Part shown: positions 35,901 to 47,724 of the stretch, piece by piece
Layout of the letters: every line of letters starts with the position of its first letter
Numbering within the stretch: the first letter of the stretch is position 1
NCBI GenBank assembly: GCA_023653785.1
Contig: JAMKCH010012693.1
Coordinates: 124,001 to 188,000, forward strand
From: Ophioderma brevispina
Taxonomy: Eukaryota > Echinodermata > Ophiuroidea > Amphilepidida > Ophiodermatidae
Reading direction: 5' to 3'
Length of the DNA: 64,000 bases
Position numbers and translations under genes: made by a program
Notes under the pieces: generated by a model
What the model was told of the DNA's origin: nothing
What the model saw: the letters and a program-made list of their open reading frames with translations, nothing else
Database searches by the model: none

Positions 35901-38900
35901 AAAAACATAAAAAAATCCATACTTTGAATAAGCTTGAGTCACGCTCGACAATTTGCATGTGCCCATAAACCAAAAGTGCTTTCACCCATCTCAGCAGATT
36001 TTAATGTGTCCAGTCCATTTTACAGGATACTGTTAATAGGTTATGAACCTTTCATAATAATCCATATCCTTTGTCCACGTTCCTTCCTTATGAATGTGTA
36101 CATATGCTCACGTTTTAAGGGACGTGTTTGTGTTAAGTGATTTGTTTACAAATGCATGGTTTAAAGCTTTCTATACATTAGCCCTCACCTGAAATTATTA
36201 AGCCCAAATCAGCGAGCTTATGGCGCAAAAATGAACGATTTTATAATTAATGTCGCCGGCGACATTAATCAGCAGACGACGCGGAAACGGGTGTGGTAGA
36301 ATAACAAGAAAACACACGCCAGAGTTGATTCTCAAGCATGCACCCTGTTTGACCGGTCCGTGACCTTTGTGGTTTTAATATCAATGAGTACAGTCTATGA
36401 TAGTCATGTAATTACACAGTTGTTGTTAAAGTTTTATGAAATAGTTAGCCCCCTACCATACCCTGGATGTTTTTAACCTCTTATTAACATCCTTATCTGT
36501 TTTTGAGTACTAGTTATTTTTATGTGTAAAATGTATCTCTATTCTTCCAATGCCCAAGACTATCATTTGAGAGCAAATTGAAGAAATATCATATTTTGTG
36601 AAAATGTGCCAGTGCGCTTTAAATAAAGTCGGTACCCTCATATTGACATCAAGAGTTATCATGACCAAACATTGTAGGAAACATTCACCAATCTACGTAG
36701 TAAGAACAAAGTCAGAAATTAACATGAAAATTTGCATAGATTTCTAAAATTACAAGCTTTAGAATAAGGTTACATAAGTTCATGAGTCCCTTTAGTAATA
36801 CTGTCATGACTAATACTGGGAATTACATAAGGTTAGTCCTTTTGGTCTTCAAAATATTGTTTTGAATATCTTGCTTTTGATTTGGCAAATTGGATTTTTC
36901 CAGTAGTGCCCAGAATGATAGTATGGTTTTGGGGTGCGCGTAAATTTAATCTTTAAATCTGGGTATTCCACAGAAGCAAGGTTATTGGTACATACCACCC
37001 CACCACCACTGCCCAGGGTTGTGTGTAAAACATCTTGAATGAAATTAAAGTATAATTTTTAAGTATAATTTAAAGTGGGACAAAGACCCAACAAAAAAGC
37101 ATACTAACAGTATTCTTAGCAAAGCCAAGTACTACAAAGTGTTTACATTGGAAGATTACAGATGGATGCTCATGACAGAAAACATTAAGATGGTAATCTG
37201 TACCGTGCCTTCCATATATGTTTGATGTCATTTGAAGGGCATTGAGATTGGTTTACCATTTATGGATTTCAAGAATTCACTTGCAACGTGTGCAGAATAT
37301 TGTATAATAGTATCCCTAGACCCCAAACCTATGCCTGGAGACTGGAATGGTGCTGGGTGCCATACCAACTACAGCACAAAAGAGATTGAGGGAAGATAAG
37401 GCATGAAGTAAGTTAGGAAGTCATGGTGTCATGATCTTGAAAGATAGGGCATTATTTACTATTGCTGCCCTTCTCTTTAACATTAGATTGGTGTTGGGGT
37501 TCCTAAGTTAATTTCTTTGAGGCTTTTCTTTTGAGTTACGCATGAAACTAAGCTTTATTTTATATGCACTAATTGATGCACATTGAAATGATACAAGATA
37601 TAGCAGGACTCAATAGCCATTAGTAGGCAATGTCAAATAAACTGGACTAATCAACAGCTACCAACAAATGGCCATGTGTTTTAAATGGGCCGGTAAATAG
37701 GTGGAGTTGTCACATGTGCGCAATATTTTTGTATCACAAAAGTGATTTTTAAAAAAAAATATTCAAGCCACATAGTTAATTTGGTACATAAATTAAGCAT
37801 GCATGCAGTGCACAAGATGAAAGTGATTAGCTTTCTTAAACATATAATCATATTCCACTAATTGCTTTTTAATTACAAAAAATTAGAAGTGGAGGAGGAG
37901 CAGGAGGAGCAGGAGGAGCAGGAGCAGCGTTTCATGAAAATTGACCCCACACGGGTCATGTGCGCACAAAATTCCATCTCTTTTAGAGAGATTATAAAAA
38001 CTACTCTTACAACCACATACTTTAAATCAGAAAACTGATTATCAGACGTTTAATTGTTTGTTTTAGGCTCAAAAATTTGAATTATGCATAACCGATGCCT
38101 TAACAATGACTTTCAATGGTAAATTGGCATTTTAGAAACCTTGCGCAACACTATTTTGCTGCAGCATGTACCTAGAAAGTTATATATCTATGGTAAGCTG
38201 TTACTAGAGGATTACCAAATCTGCAATTACATAAAATCATGTTTACCCACAGCTTTGAATGGTCAAAGGTTGTGTTTAAAAAACATCTTTTTCATCATAT
38301 TTTAAACATTTAGTAGTTGCGTAACTCCCTAGGGAATAATGTTATATTGGTGTCAACTGTATTTCTGGAATCCTTGATTAGTAAGCTTCAAATAAATGTT
38401 AACTTTTGTAGGTGGCGGTGGGTTCCTGAAGAGAGCTAGAGCTGTTCACCCCCAAGATCCATGCATTTTAGACATATGAAAACTATGTGACACGAAACTG
38501 GCCCACCTTGAAACGCATGGCCAAATGTCCTTCAGTCTCTTGATAGTTCTTGCTCGAATCCTAAAGATTTTGGGCCTGATCTTTATATTCTTATAGAGGG
38601 TTGCATAGTGCCTCTCTGGAAAAAAATACAAGTAAAATTGGGAGATAAGGGGGGAAAATGTATATAAAATATCAGATGGATCGTCAAGACTTTCATTTTG
38701 TTCCTGTGGACAAGCAAGGCTACCCATGCGTTGGCTTTATGCACATGCAATGCAGTGTGGCTATTTGAATTTGTAGTGCTATAATCAGAGAAAAGCTGTG
38801 GGCCACCCAATTGACCTCACATAACCTTTGACCTTTGGCCTCATCAACAAATGAGGGATCCCATGTTGCACCAATGATTCAAGTTAGAACTTCAACTTTT

Positions 38901-40786
38901 CAGTGGAGGTCAATTTTACATTTTTAGCCTATTTTTCAACTTCACCTCATATGGCCTTGACTTTGGTATGTGACCTTTGACCTCATCAACATATGAGATC
39001 CCATGGTGAACCTATGACACAAGTTTGGTTCCACTTGAACTTGAACTTTTCAATTGAGGTCAATTTAAAGAAAAACTTAACATTTTAGTGACACATACAC
39101 ACACAGGCACAACGGATTGCAAAGTGGTCCTGCCAGTTATGCTGGCAGCCCACAAAAATCCCTTAAGCCCTTCCAAAAGTTTGTGAAGGAATTTGTTAAC
39201 AATCTTCAACTTTTTTATTTTCAGACATATAGAGGTGGCCATTTCCCGACTTAGTCAGTACCATACAGAACACATCCGTCTTTATGACCCCAAAGAGGGC
39301 AAAGACAACCAGAGAAGATTAACTGGCAGACATGAAACATCATCCATCTCAGATTTCTCCTCCGGAGTGGCCAACCGAGGAGCCAGCATCAGGGTACCAC
39401 GTCAGGTGAGTCTTTGAAAACATACTTTGTACAGAACACTACAGGATCATTTAACCTGGTCTCCAGACTTGTGTCAGAAGTTAAAACTTATACCATCAGG
39501 CCAAAACTCTTCAAAACATTTGTAAAATCTATGTGCTCTGCATACACTTCTGTTTCAGTTTTGCTGGTTTGTTTTCTTGTTACACAGCAAAAATTTTTCT
39601 CAACTAAAAAGATCCAAAATGCCGTGACATATGTGCTCATTTCTAGGAAGGACACTTTTTCTTTCTTGGTCTTGTTACCCGATTATCATGTCCCCAACCA
39701 TATCTGCAGAAAAAAATGTTTAAATTTCTGTAAATGAAAATATTACCACAAAACTGTGATACAATTTTTAAAAAATTTAGGACGTAAACCTCCTTTGACA
39801 AACTACTTTGCATCAAAGATGCAAATATTACACAATGAAAGTACTTAGTACTTGTCCAAAGAAACAATTTGGATAATGTATTTCACAGAGAACCAAAATG
39901 TTGACCTTTATTATGTAAAGATATCAATCACAATAGTTTAAATGAGTCTTGATGCAAGTATACATACACTAGAGTAATAGCTTTTTGAATAGAGAAAGAC
40001 ATTACCATTTTCACCACAAATTTTCAATTTCTTTTCAACTTAGTCCTAGGTTTGCAATTTATATTTGAGGATATGTCAACAATTTGCCTGCTCACTGAAA
40101 GCAAGCAGGGAGATACAGGCCAAAATTAGTAGGAAATTTCCAAAAAACCATGACATTAACCATTTAGGTATCACATGTTTAAGGAAATTATACTTAGGCT
40201 TCTATTAACCTGAGACAGATGGTTTTCTCATTAAAGCGCTTTTATCTAAATATGCATTTATAAGAAATCTGTATCAGTACCTCAAGGCACAAGCATTTCA
40301 ACACATCTTTGTGTTATTTTAGATTCATATCAAATCTTCCGAAATGCTTGTCTTGGGATGATTTAAATTGACAATTAGAATTTTCTACTTTGAAAATACA
40401 AAGTTATGTGTAATGCCTAAAAAGATGGAATGTCATGGTTTTTGATCTTCTAAAACTGAAGTTAATCAAAATTTTGTCACTTTTGATTCAGATTTGTTGG
40501 ATCGTTTCCTTTCTAAAGTCTGTATTATTATATTAAGGACCAATATTAATCAAGTACCAGTATAAGGAAACAAATTTGAAATCTCCTTTCAGCAGCATTT
40601 TCCAAACAATTAACCATAGTTTTATTTTTGTGTCAGGTTGCTGAGGATGGCAGGGGATACATAGAAGACAGAAGACCTGCATCCAACTGTGACCCTTACC
40701 TAGTAACAGAGGCTATAGTGAGATCAACAGTTCTAGAAGACTGGAGTGATTTCTGCTATGACGGACCTTGTGCCAATTTTGATTAG
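32761..40786 (+). CDS. Glutamine synthetase gene, seven coding exons, fifth one damaged
   Basis: It encodes an animal-type (GSII) glutamine synthetase, which makes glutamine from glutamate, ammonia and ATP as a cytosolic homo-oligomer. Exons are 32761-32923, 33309-33470, 34212-34358, 34661-34800, a damaged exon at about 37221-37407, 39225-39405 and 40637-40786. All good exons have GT/AG borders and their phases chain without error. Assembled length would be about 376 residues, close to the usual 373. Family motifs appear in order: [51 protein letters not shown] (damaged exon), [20 protein letters not shown] and [11 protein letters not shown]. The start ATG follows an acceptor at 32747 by 13 bases. 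No mitochondrial presequence is evident. Skipping the damaged exon would shift frame and stop ten codons into the next exon, so the locus as written cannot make full-length enzyme. Confidence 0.93.
33309..33470 (+). CDS. Glutamine synthetase coding exon 2 (residues 55-108)
   Basis: Starts after atgttcag and ends at gtaaat. It encodes [20 protein letters not shown] and then [15 protein letters not shown]. The DGSSTGQA block is a signature of the family. Length 162 bp keeps phase 1. Confidence 0.93.
34212..34358 (+). CDS. Glutamine synthetase coding exon 3 (residues 109-157)
   Basis: Starts after ttctaacag and ends at gtgtgt. It contains [20 protein letters not shown], whose two glutamates in the E-x-E pair bind catalytic metals in the family, and FPGPQG at the end. 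Length 147 bp keeps phase 1. Confidence 0.93.
34661..34800 (+). CDS. Glutamine synthetase coding exon 4 (residues 157-204)
   Basis: Starts after tttttatcag and ends on a full codon before gtgaga. It encodes [20 protein letters not shown] and ends [12 protein letters not shown], including further metal-binding glutamates. The 140 bp length brings the total to 612 bp, phase 0. Confidence 0.93.
34801..37220 (+). other. Intron 4 of the synthetase gene
   Basis: Mostly AT-rich. At 35786-35870 a block beginning cagtggcgtaacgggcctg resembles a dispersed-repeat end, comparable to cagtggcgtagcaagcgg at 47205. I saw no second, intact version of the damaged exon in this intron or the next. Confidence 0.5.
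37221..37407 (+). pseudogene. Damaged glutamine synthetase coding exon 5
   Basis: Pieces of the expected exon appear in three frames: GIEIG (from about 37238), HLWISR and LQRV (about 37258-37290), and [20 protein letters not shown] continuing through [12 protein letters not shown] (about 37291-37386). Frame breaks need an extra base near 37253, compensating small indels near 37270, a missing TG near 37289, an extra T near 37385 and a missing A near 37398. The donor gtaagt at 37408 is perfect and in the correct phase (2) for the next exon. No AG acceptor is seen where the exon should begin. Substitutions are few compared with indels. This fits either very recent loss of function or a poorly polished assembly patch. 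Confidence 0.88.
37888..37925 (+). repeat. ggagcagga minisatellite
   Basis: About four copies of gga(g)gagca-type 9 bp units in an intron, flanked by AT-rich DNA. Confidence 0.8.
38818..39165 (+). repeat. Dispersed repeat with DR1-like TGACCTTTGACCT blocks
   Basis: Shares with 57915-58145 the ordered blocks tgacctttgacct, ttcaattgaggtcaa, ttagtgacacatacacacac, gcacaacggattgc, aagtggtcctgccag and tggcagcccacaaaaat. The half-sites AGGTCA in tandem with one-base spacing match the DR1 layout recognised by nuclear receptors. Confidence 0.75.
39225..39405 (+). CDS. Glutamine synthetase coding exon 6
   Basis: Starts after attttcag with one base completing a lysine codon, then [20 protein letters not shown]. 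It also encodes [20 protein letters not shown] and [11 protein letters not shown], the substrate- and ATP-binding arginine region. It ends on a full codon at gtgagt. Confidence 0.93.
39406..40636 (+). other. Intron 6 of the synthetase gene
   Basis: A 107-codon open frame at 39414-39737 is read-through of the intron without recognised content. No element ends were found. Confidence 0.5.
40637..40786 (+). CDS. Glutamine synthetase coding exon 7 with stop
   Basis: Starts after tgtgtcag. Encodes [20 protein letters not shown] and a C-terminal tail ending GPCANFD, then TAG at 40784-40786. EDRRP and the NCDP block are family signatures; the last residues differ from vertebrate enzymes, as expected for this variable tail. 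Confidence 0.93.
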   Translation, partial: VAEDGRGYIEDRRPASNCDPYLVTEAIVRSTVLEDWSDFCYDGPCANFD

Positions 40787-42720
40787 TCATTCTTATAAAA
40801 CTGCAGCATGAGCCATATTGGTTCAAATGTTATTTATTCAAGATGGATGGTTTGGGCCAAATGGTGTTGGGAACACATTTGGGTATTCTTACTGATGGTA
40901 GCAATCAGTAAACAGCTGAAAGATCAGGAAACAAACTTATACGTCCATAAGTGATGGGAATTATCCAAATGTTTACTTAAGGTAGCACTGCATTGTGTTT
41001 GAAGAACTGCAGAGTAGGCTTTACAAAAGAATCAATGAGTGATCATTTTTTAGGTACAATTTAAATAATGAAATTGGTTAATGGTTGTTAGGAAAACTGA
41101 GATTCATTTGCATCATTTTCAAGTATATCAAAAAATGTCTAGAAGCTGATGTATGATTTGATGCAAAATGTATAAGTTAACATCATGCACATTAGGTCAA
41201 AAAGAGTGTCTCAACTTCCTGTAGCTCTAAACCCTAAGTGCTTTATTTTTTAGTTAAAAAAGCTATGTGCTATGCATAAATCCAATTCATTTTTAGACAA
41301 CTTCACAGCCAAATTTCCTTAATTTTCTTGACCAATTTTAACAGTCTTGCTAATATTAAAAATCTCTTGAAAACCTTGAAAAAAATGTGGCAAAATTTTA
41401 TTTTTTTTACACCTATGATGCAAGTGGGAAGCTGAGACACTTTTATCTTGGTCTTATTGTGAGCTAGTAACCAAGGCAATGCATTCACTGGTTTAATATG
41501 CAGACTGTCAAACCTAGCTGCTTTATTTTTCTCTCCAAGACTGTTTTTTGATCTATTGCTTCCATGTCCAATATTGTATTCAATTTGCTATCAATTGACA
41601 TCTCGTAGGGTTGGTAAGCTTGTCCAAAGGCATTTATTGAGGCTAATTTTAGACTGTTAATTCCCAAGGAGCAGCAATTCCAGTACTTTAAAAGTTAGTT
41701 TCTCTCAAAAAATGATTCTTTAAAGTATGAATTAACTGCATATTCCTGTCAAAGACCCAAGATCCAATAATTCCACCAGTACAAAATGCATCACAGAAAT
41801 CTATGAGCAATCCTCAAGCATGTCAGTGACTTATGGGAGTTTCTTCAGTATTTGCAGTCTGATTTCCTGTAGTTGGTGTTCCAACAGAAAGCAGCTGTTT
41901 TACTTCTAGTATTTATTTGTAAACAACATGCAACTTGTGTATTTAAAAAATTGTTAATGTTTATGTGTATGTGTGTGATATTAAGTTTCTCAAATCCATT
42001 TTTTTGTTTCCTATCGTTTCTGTTTAACAACTTTTATGTATTGTACGTATGTAAAATATTTCAATATAATTTAACTCGATAATGCATGCAGCTGTTAGTT
42101 TAAATCCTAAAAATCTTTTGGCCAATGATTTCTACATTTGATCTGGTGTACTTCATATACCCTAAATAAACCACTAAATTGTAGTGCTGCATTTATTGAA
42201 TGAAGTGTATAGATCTAAAGAAATCTATTCTCAATTGAGTTTGCATACAGGTATTTACAAACCTTACAAACTGCCTGAAATGCCAGCACCTCTATCCATG
42301 GGTAGATTTATTTTAGTTTGAAAACTATAGTATGGCTTAGTGTAACTGGTGGTGCAACAACGGCTTGTACAATTCAAGAAGAGCTGCATTGCCAAAGTTA
42401 CAACTCCTCTGCAAAGGTTTTGAGCTGTACTCGCCATCTTTCCCCTCCAAAACATACGGGTATCATCAGGTTTTCAATATGTTACAGTATATTGTCAGTG
42501 AATTGATTTCAATTTATCAGATGCATGGAGACCTAAGGTTGTACTCCTTTGTGTATTTCAAAAACAGAGCGGAATGTGAGTGTATGGATAGTGGGTTGTA
42601 CTTGAGTGTGGAAGAATTGTATCGGTTTCTGAATGTAACTATTTTTTTAAATGTACATAAATGATAAGGAGGTTACTTTTTGTCTACGAAATTATCAAGT
42701 TTATGTAAATAAATGAGACA
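40787..42720 (+). terminator. Probable 3' untranslated region with candidate polyadenylation signals
   Basis: No coding frame follows the stop. AATAAA occurs at 42165-42170 and 42708-42713. Either could end the synthetase transcript, but the distance (1.4 or 1.9 kb) is long and no transcript evidence is available. Open frames at 42318-42664 look incidental. Confidence 0.35.
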
Positions 42721-45160
42721 TTTTGCTGAAAAGGTTAGCTTTGTGTGTTTTCTTAGCACTTGGGTGTGCCTTTTGGATAGCTTGTGTAGCAAAATCCAGC
42801 CCATTGGATGGATTGCATAACAAAATCTGGCTCATGAAATGACGGGTCTTAAAGGATGTCTGTGCTAGTACAAAGTCGGGGGGAGGACGCCCGATGTTCG
42901 ATACTAGAGTTGGGATTTTGGAGGTTGCCAGGCTCCTGTGGAGCTCTATGGGAAAAAATCCCTAAATTGGCATTAATATGCCCGATTGATTCCTCCAAAA
43001 CCACTTGATGAATTCATTCAATTTTTACTCTATGGCAAGAAGACATCAGTTAAAGCAATTTTGTTCTGCGAACTTGTAGTTCGTAGAAGAAATTTGGAGG
43101 AAAATGCATTTGAAAATTCAATTTTCGCACCATTTCAAAAATCCCTAGACTGCTGAGAACGTTATTTATTCAATTTAGTCTCATTCTCATGTATATGGGG
43201 TCCTACCACACCTATTGACTCCACGAGGTCCGAGCACGAACGTATACAAACGCACACAAGACTACGGCGCTCTTGCAACACAACATATACCCGACGTATT
43301 GACAGGATCTGCTCATATCGCACCACATTTTGCTCAAATTTCCTTTCCAAGACCTGATTTGTCATAGTTGATCGCATTTTTAACGTATAAAAGTTAACGT
43401 ATAAAATTCATTTTATGGGTGTGACCTTTTGCAGTAAACCGTTTTCGCATAGTTATGACAGAAAAATGACCGTATCATGAGCCTTTAACACCATAGAATC
43501 TATATACATGTTTACTGGGCATTTATATAGAGTGCTAATTTTCCGAGGGATGCCAAATAAATCCGACCTCCCCACCCCCCGTACAAAGTCAATGTTTTGG
43601 CGTATATTTTCAGCTACAGCTAATGCAGCCAAATTTGGGTATCAGCCAAGCACATGTTACACAAATACTGCTTATTTTCTTGTCAGCAACTCGACTGACT
43701 TCGAATGACCGCTATGAAAAAGTGTAAAATAGATTTGGCCAAGGTGCATTTTAGTTGGATTCGCGTAGTTACCATCTTTTAAATTGTTTGAAATTAGAGT
43801 AATCAGATATGTCTAAACTAGCATGCTAAAGTCAGTGATTTTCTCAGTTTTCAAAAGTTACAGCATTTTCTTCCATAATCCATCAAAATTAAATTACAGG
43901 AACATACAAAATGGTCAAATCCACGAAAATAACAAAAATATAATTCAAATGCTTAGGCCCAATTTCTCTGTGTGATTGCTACGGTATCAATCAATATTGC
44001 CATTGTTATAGGCAAGGCCATGGAACCAATCGTGCATGCATTTCCTAGCTCTTCCCTCAGCGGGTGAAATGAACACATCGGGTTGACTCGTGGTGTATGG
44101 AATACAATAAAACTTGATCTCATAAAAAAGCTGAAGTAATACTATATTTGGTGTATTAAAGAAACCACAGCACAATCAAGAAAATTCATTTGAGGCAATA
44201 TATACCAATTTAAGTACATGTTCAACTCTTTGCAAATGGGCAAAATTTTAGAGCATTCTTAGAAATAACAATGGCCCTGGAGTGGTGAAGAGATGGGCAA
44301 AGAGTTGCACAGGCCAAGGGCTGCATCTGCATTGCTGAAAGCCATGTCACCCACCGACTTGTTTGTACGAGGAACGGTGAGGAGCGTTTTGTCATCTTCA
44401 GACACAAGCCTGGCCTACCAGAAATAGAGGTATTTGGACAAATATGATTGGTACTGTAGCCAATGGAGCTCTTTCAGGAGTGGAATAGTTGGTGGCCTGT
44501 CAGATTTGTAAGAATCTCGCCACTAAATAACTCCCCATAGACTTGTGTACAAAATGACCTCTCATAAACATAATTTTCTCGGTCCTAAAGCGACTGGTTA
44601 TTTCAAAACTGGATTTTTTTTGAAGTGGCAGGCGACACTAGCGGCCGAGGGCCATGATGTATTTTTCAAACAAATGTGCCATTTGCATAGGGTGCCAAAT
44701 GACCTTTGACCTACTAGTCATAAACTTTCCATTCATATGTCAGGGTTCTTGCCTGAAAAATGATTGGAAGAAAATACTCCCAAAGGGTTTGACACAATGA
44801 ACATTATAGTTATCGTACATTACGAAGACATTCAAATTAAATGCCCAGTGAATTATTTGACACTCTAACCTCAAATTACTTTTGACCCCGGCTCTGAACA
44901 GTGAACACATCTCTTAATTGCCCCTCATATAGCAAAGGGAGTACCCAGATAATCTATTCTTAAGCTAATCAAGATTATGAGCAAAAGCATGTATAACCTT
45001 TGACTTTTGGCCTTTGGACATAACGTAATGCACTGTTAGGTCTTGTGAGGATTCGAAGCTCCTAGTTGGATTGGAATTAGATTGAGCATTTTCATTTGTG
45101 AGTTACCCTTGTATCCATACATGCAAATGGATAAGAACTCACATTTGCTCCATTCCGTCC
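42721..45160. other. Intergenic DNA, no recognised gene
   Basis: Short frames only. Around 44690-44720 and 44995-45020 there are tgacctttgacct and ctttgacttttggcc blocks like those of the DR1-bearing repeat, probably old fragments of that family. Confidence 0.35.
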
Positions 45161-45164
45161 CCAT

Positions 45165-45345
45165 TGCTATAGTCTCTGTCTCTACCTCCGTGCAGTGATG
45201 TCAGTGCAAGATTTGTTGGTCGCAAAAGTAAATCGCTTGCGCTGACTTGCGACGTCGCTTTTAAGTGCGCACACAAAGACTGCATTTCTTGATGCGAGTG
45301 TAAATGTTATGACATCACTGCACAGAGGTAGACACAGGCTATAAA
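45165..45345. mobile_element. MITE-like element of about 180 bp with 35 bp inverted ends
   Basis: Left end: tatagtctctgtctctacct then ccgtgcagtgatgtca. Right end: tgacatcactgcacagaggt then agacacaggctata. The interior is unusually CG-rich (gcttgcgctgacttgcgacg) and has no coding content. Confidence 0.7.
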
Positions 45346-45412
45346 GCTGGGGGAATGTGATTCACTAATTTAAAATTCAAGTTAGTTAACTTAAACAAGA
45401 ATTCTGTGGTCC

Positions 45413-45730
45413 TTAAAGGAGAACCCGTACAACGAATAATATTAAACAATATACACTATAAAATAATTATTGACCACATATCGAGTGGTTTCATAGAAAA
45501 ACGGAATTATATAACCCTAACAATGAATTAAAACCATCTAGTCTGACCATGTGCTATTTAAAAATCGCGCTGGTATATAACGTGTTATACGATACGACCG
45601 GCACGTTTAGGTCATACATGCCATTGGAAATACACATTATGAAAGCATCATGTGTGAAGATGTATGACGCTACTGTGCCGTCCGCATCGCATAACACAAA
45701 TACATATCCCATATACAGTAGCGCGAATTT
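45413..45730 (+). repeat. Truncated copy of the 46.3 kb palindromic element
   Basis: Identical without gap to 46316-46633, offset 903 bp. It starts at the terminal ttaaaggagaacc and stops after gcgcgaattt, where a T run of about 20 takes over. The right arm of the palindrome is missing. Confidence 0.95.
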
Positions 45731-45749
45731 TTTTTTTTTTTTTTTTTAG

Positions 45750-46315
45750 ATAGTTTGATAGTGTCACAGAGTATAAACAAGGGTGATATATCTGATAGAT
45801 TGATAGACTGATAGTCTATCATTCACAACTGATAGTGGATGATAGTCTATCAAATTTTTAACTGCAAACATCAAGGGTGATGTTTATTATTTGTGGGAGG
45901 GGTGTCTCGTTTTAACTGCAAACGTTTGTGGGGGGAAATCAAATTAAAGAGTGTTGCCTCTCTCCAATAGTAAACCGTAAAACGTTTGTGGGACGGGGTG
46001 GTAAGTAAATCAAATGAGGGGTGCCATCAAACCGAATCAAAAAGAGTGATGCCTCGTTTTAAAGAACTCCCTCCCACAGTTTGTAAACTTTCTAGTTAAA
46101 ATGTGTTAGAGAGTGATGTCTCGTTTTAATTACAACGTTTATTATTTGAGGGAGGGGAAACCAAATCACACAGTTGTTGAGGGAGGAGAATTAAAATATT
46201 TGTTTATTAAACCAAATCAAACTGAGAGGGGTGCCTTTCTTTAAAGCCCCCTCCCTAATTTGTAAAGTTTTAACAATGTACTATATAGGCCCTAAGCCAA
46301 ATCTTATTTAACTTG
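45750..46315. repeat. Simple and degenerate tandem repeats between the identical copies
   Basis: At 45790-45850 gatagtctatc-type blocks recur and can pair as hairpins. From 45860 to 46260 degenerate units of aactgcaaacgtttgtggg, aaatcaaa and gtgatgcctcgttttaa recur at irregular spacing. No coding content. Confidence 0.55.
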
Positions 46316-46785
46316 TTAAAGGAGAACCCGTACAACGAATAATATTAAACAATATACACTATAAAATAATTATTGACCACATATCGAGTGGTTTCATAGA
46401 AAAACGGAATTATATAACCCTAACAATGAATTAAAACCATCTAGTCTGACCATGTGCTATTTAAAAATCGCGCTGGTATATAACGTGTTATACGATACGA
46501 CCGGCACGTTTAGGTCATACATGCCATTGGAAATACACATTATGAAAGCATCATGTGTGAAGATGTATGACGCTACTGTGCCGTCCGCATCGCATAACAC
46601 AAATACATATCCCATATACAGTAGCGCGAATTTCAAATAGCGCATGGTCAGACAAAATGCTTTTAATTCATTTTATGGTTAGTATAATTCCGTTTTCCCA
46701 TGAAACCAGTCCATATGTGTTCAATAATTGTTTTTATAGCGTATATTGTGTAAGTTATTCTTGATACAGGTTCTCCTTTAAGTGA
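46316..46785. mobile_element. Palindromic TTAA-bounded element, about 470 bp
   Basis: Outer ends ttaaaggagaacc and ggttctcctttaa are inverted. The arms extend more than 200 bp: aacggaattatata with agtataattccgtt; ggtttcatagaaaaa with ttttcccatgaaacc; gtctgaccatgtgctattt with aaatagcgcatggtcagac. Opposite-strand open frames of 62 codons here mirror each other because of the palindrome. No protein is predicted. Confidence 0.85.
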
Positions 46786-47416
46786 GCCCACACATATTGT
46801 TTCATTCATATGCAAATTGCTCTTTAGTATTCATTAACATGCAGATTTTAAAATACCAGAAGTGGATAAATGATTCATCATTGCATACAGGCAGACAATC
46901 AATCATCGGGGACAAAGATTAGGTGCGCTACCTCCAATTTAAAATTGGATTGGTTAACATTAGGTTAAAATTATCTTTGCAATTTCAATTATGGTCTGCT
47001 ATCTTTTCAAATTTGAGTTTATTAACTTTATTTGAAATGATAATAAGCAAACCTTTAGTGTAATTAAGTTAGCAAACCTTAATTTAAGAGCTGGTGAACC
47101 CTAATTGCAATTAGACTTTGCATCTTAATTAGCAAACCCTAATTATAATTATCAAATCTCATAGGGATAGCAAACCTAATTTGCAATTGGTGAAATCCAG
47201 TGGCGTAGCAAGCGGTTTGGTGCCCAGGGGAAGGGACAGAGAATGGCACCCACAATTCCTCAAACAATTACACACAGAGCAAGCACATAAAATTTGTACA
47301 AATACCACTAACTTGGCTATAAATTAAAATCTGTCTTTAATTTCTAAATGAAGTGGCTACTTGAAATTGATAACCAGCATGGTTACAAATCAAAATACAC
47401 GACTGAGACACAACTT

Positions 47417-47709
47417 CAGAGGGTGTTTTGAAGAATCAATCCCATGATGCATTGCATTGTGCCTATACTGTTACCGTACAAAACACATGTCAGTACTTAG
47501 GGATAAAGTGTTCCAAAGTTTAAGAACCACAAGACATTTCATGATCATGCTAAAAAAAAACCTAAGTACTAGCACTTTGTGTGCTAAAATGAGTGCAGAA
47601 GTCAGGATTTTATGTTTTAAGAATAGGATTTTTGTGTGATCACATGGCCTTATTGAGGAGAAATTTCCCAAAATTGGTGCATTGTGGGATTGACTCAAAA
47701 CACCCTCTG
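47417..47709 (+). mobile_element. hAT-like MITE, copy 1, with 8 bp target-site duplication
   Basis: Ends cagagggtgttttga and tcaaaacaccctctg are inverted, with further pairing of tcaatcccatgatgca and tgcattgtgggattga. The flanks 47409-47416 and 47710-47717 both read cacaactt. CAG...CTG ends plus an 8 bp duplication are typical of hAT-superfamily elements. Length 293 bp, no transposase. It lies next to the reverse transcriptase fragment that follows. Confidence 0.88.
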
Positions 47710-47724
47710 CACAACTTATTGCGT

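Larger units (their letters stand above)
37408..39224 (+). other. Intron 5 of the synthetase gene
   Basis: Contains a ggagcagga minisatellite at 37888-37925 and a dispersed repeat with TGACCTTTGACCT blocks at 38818-39165. Otherwise AT-rich with random short frames. Confidence 0.5.

Noticed and set aside
42365..42664. 99-codon frame downstream of the synthetase
   Set aside because: Lies in the probable 3' untranslated region and has no recognised motif.
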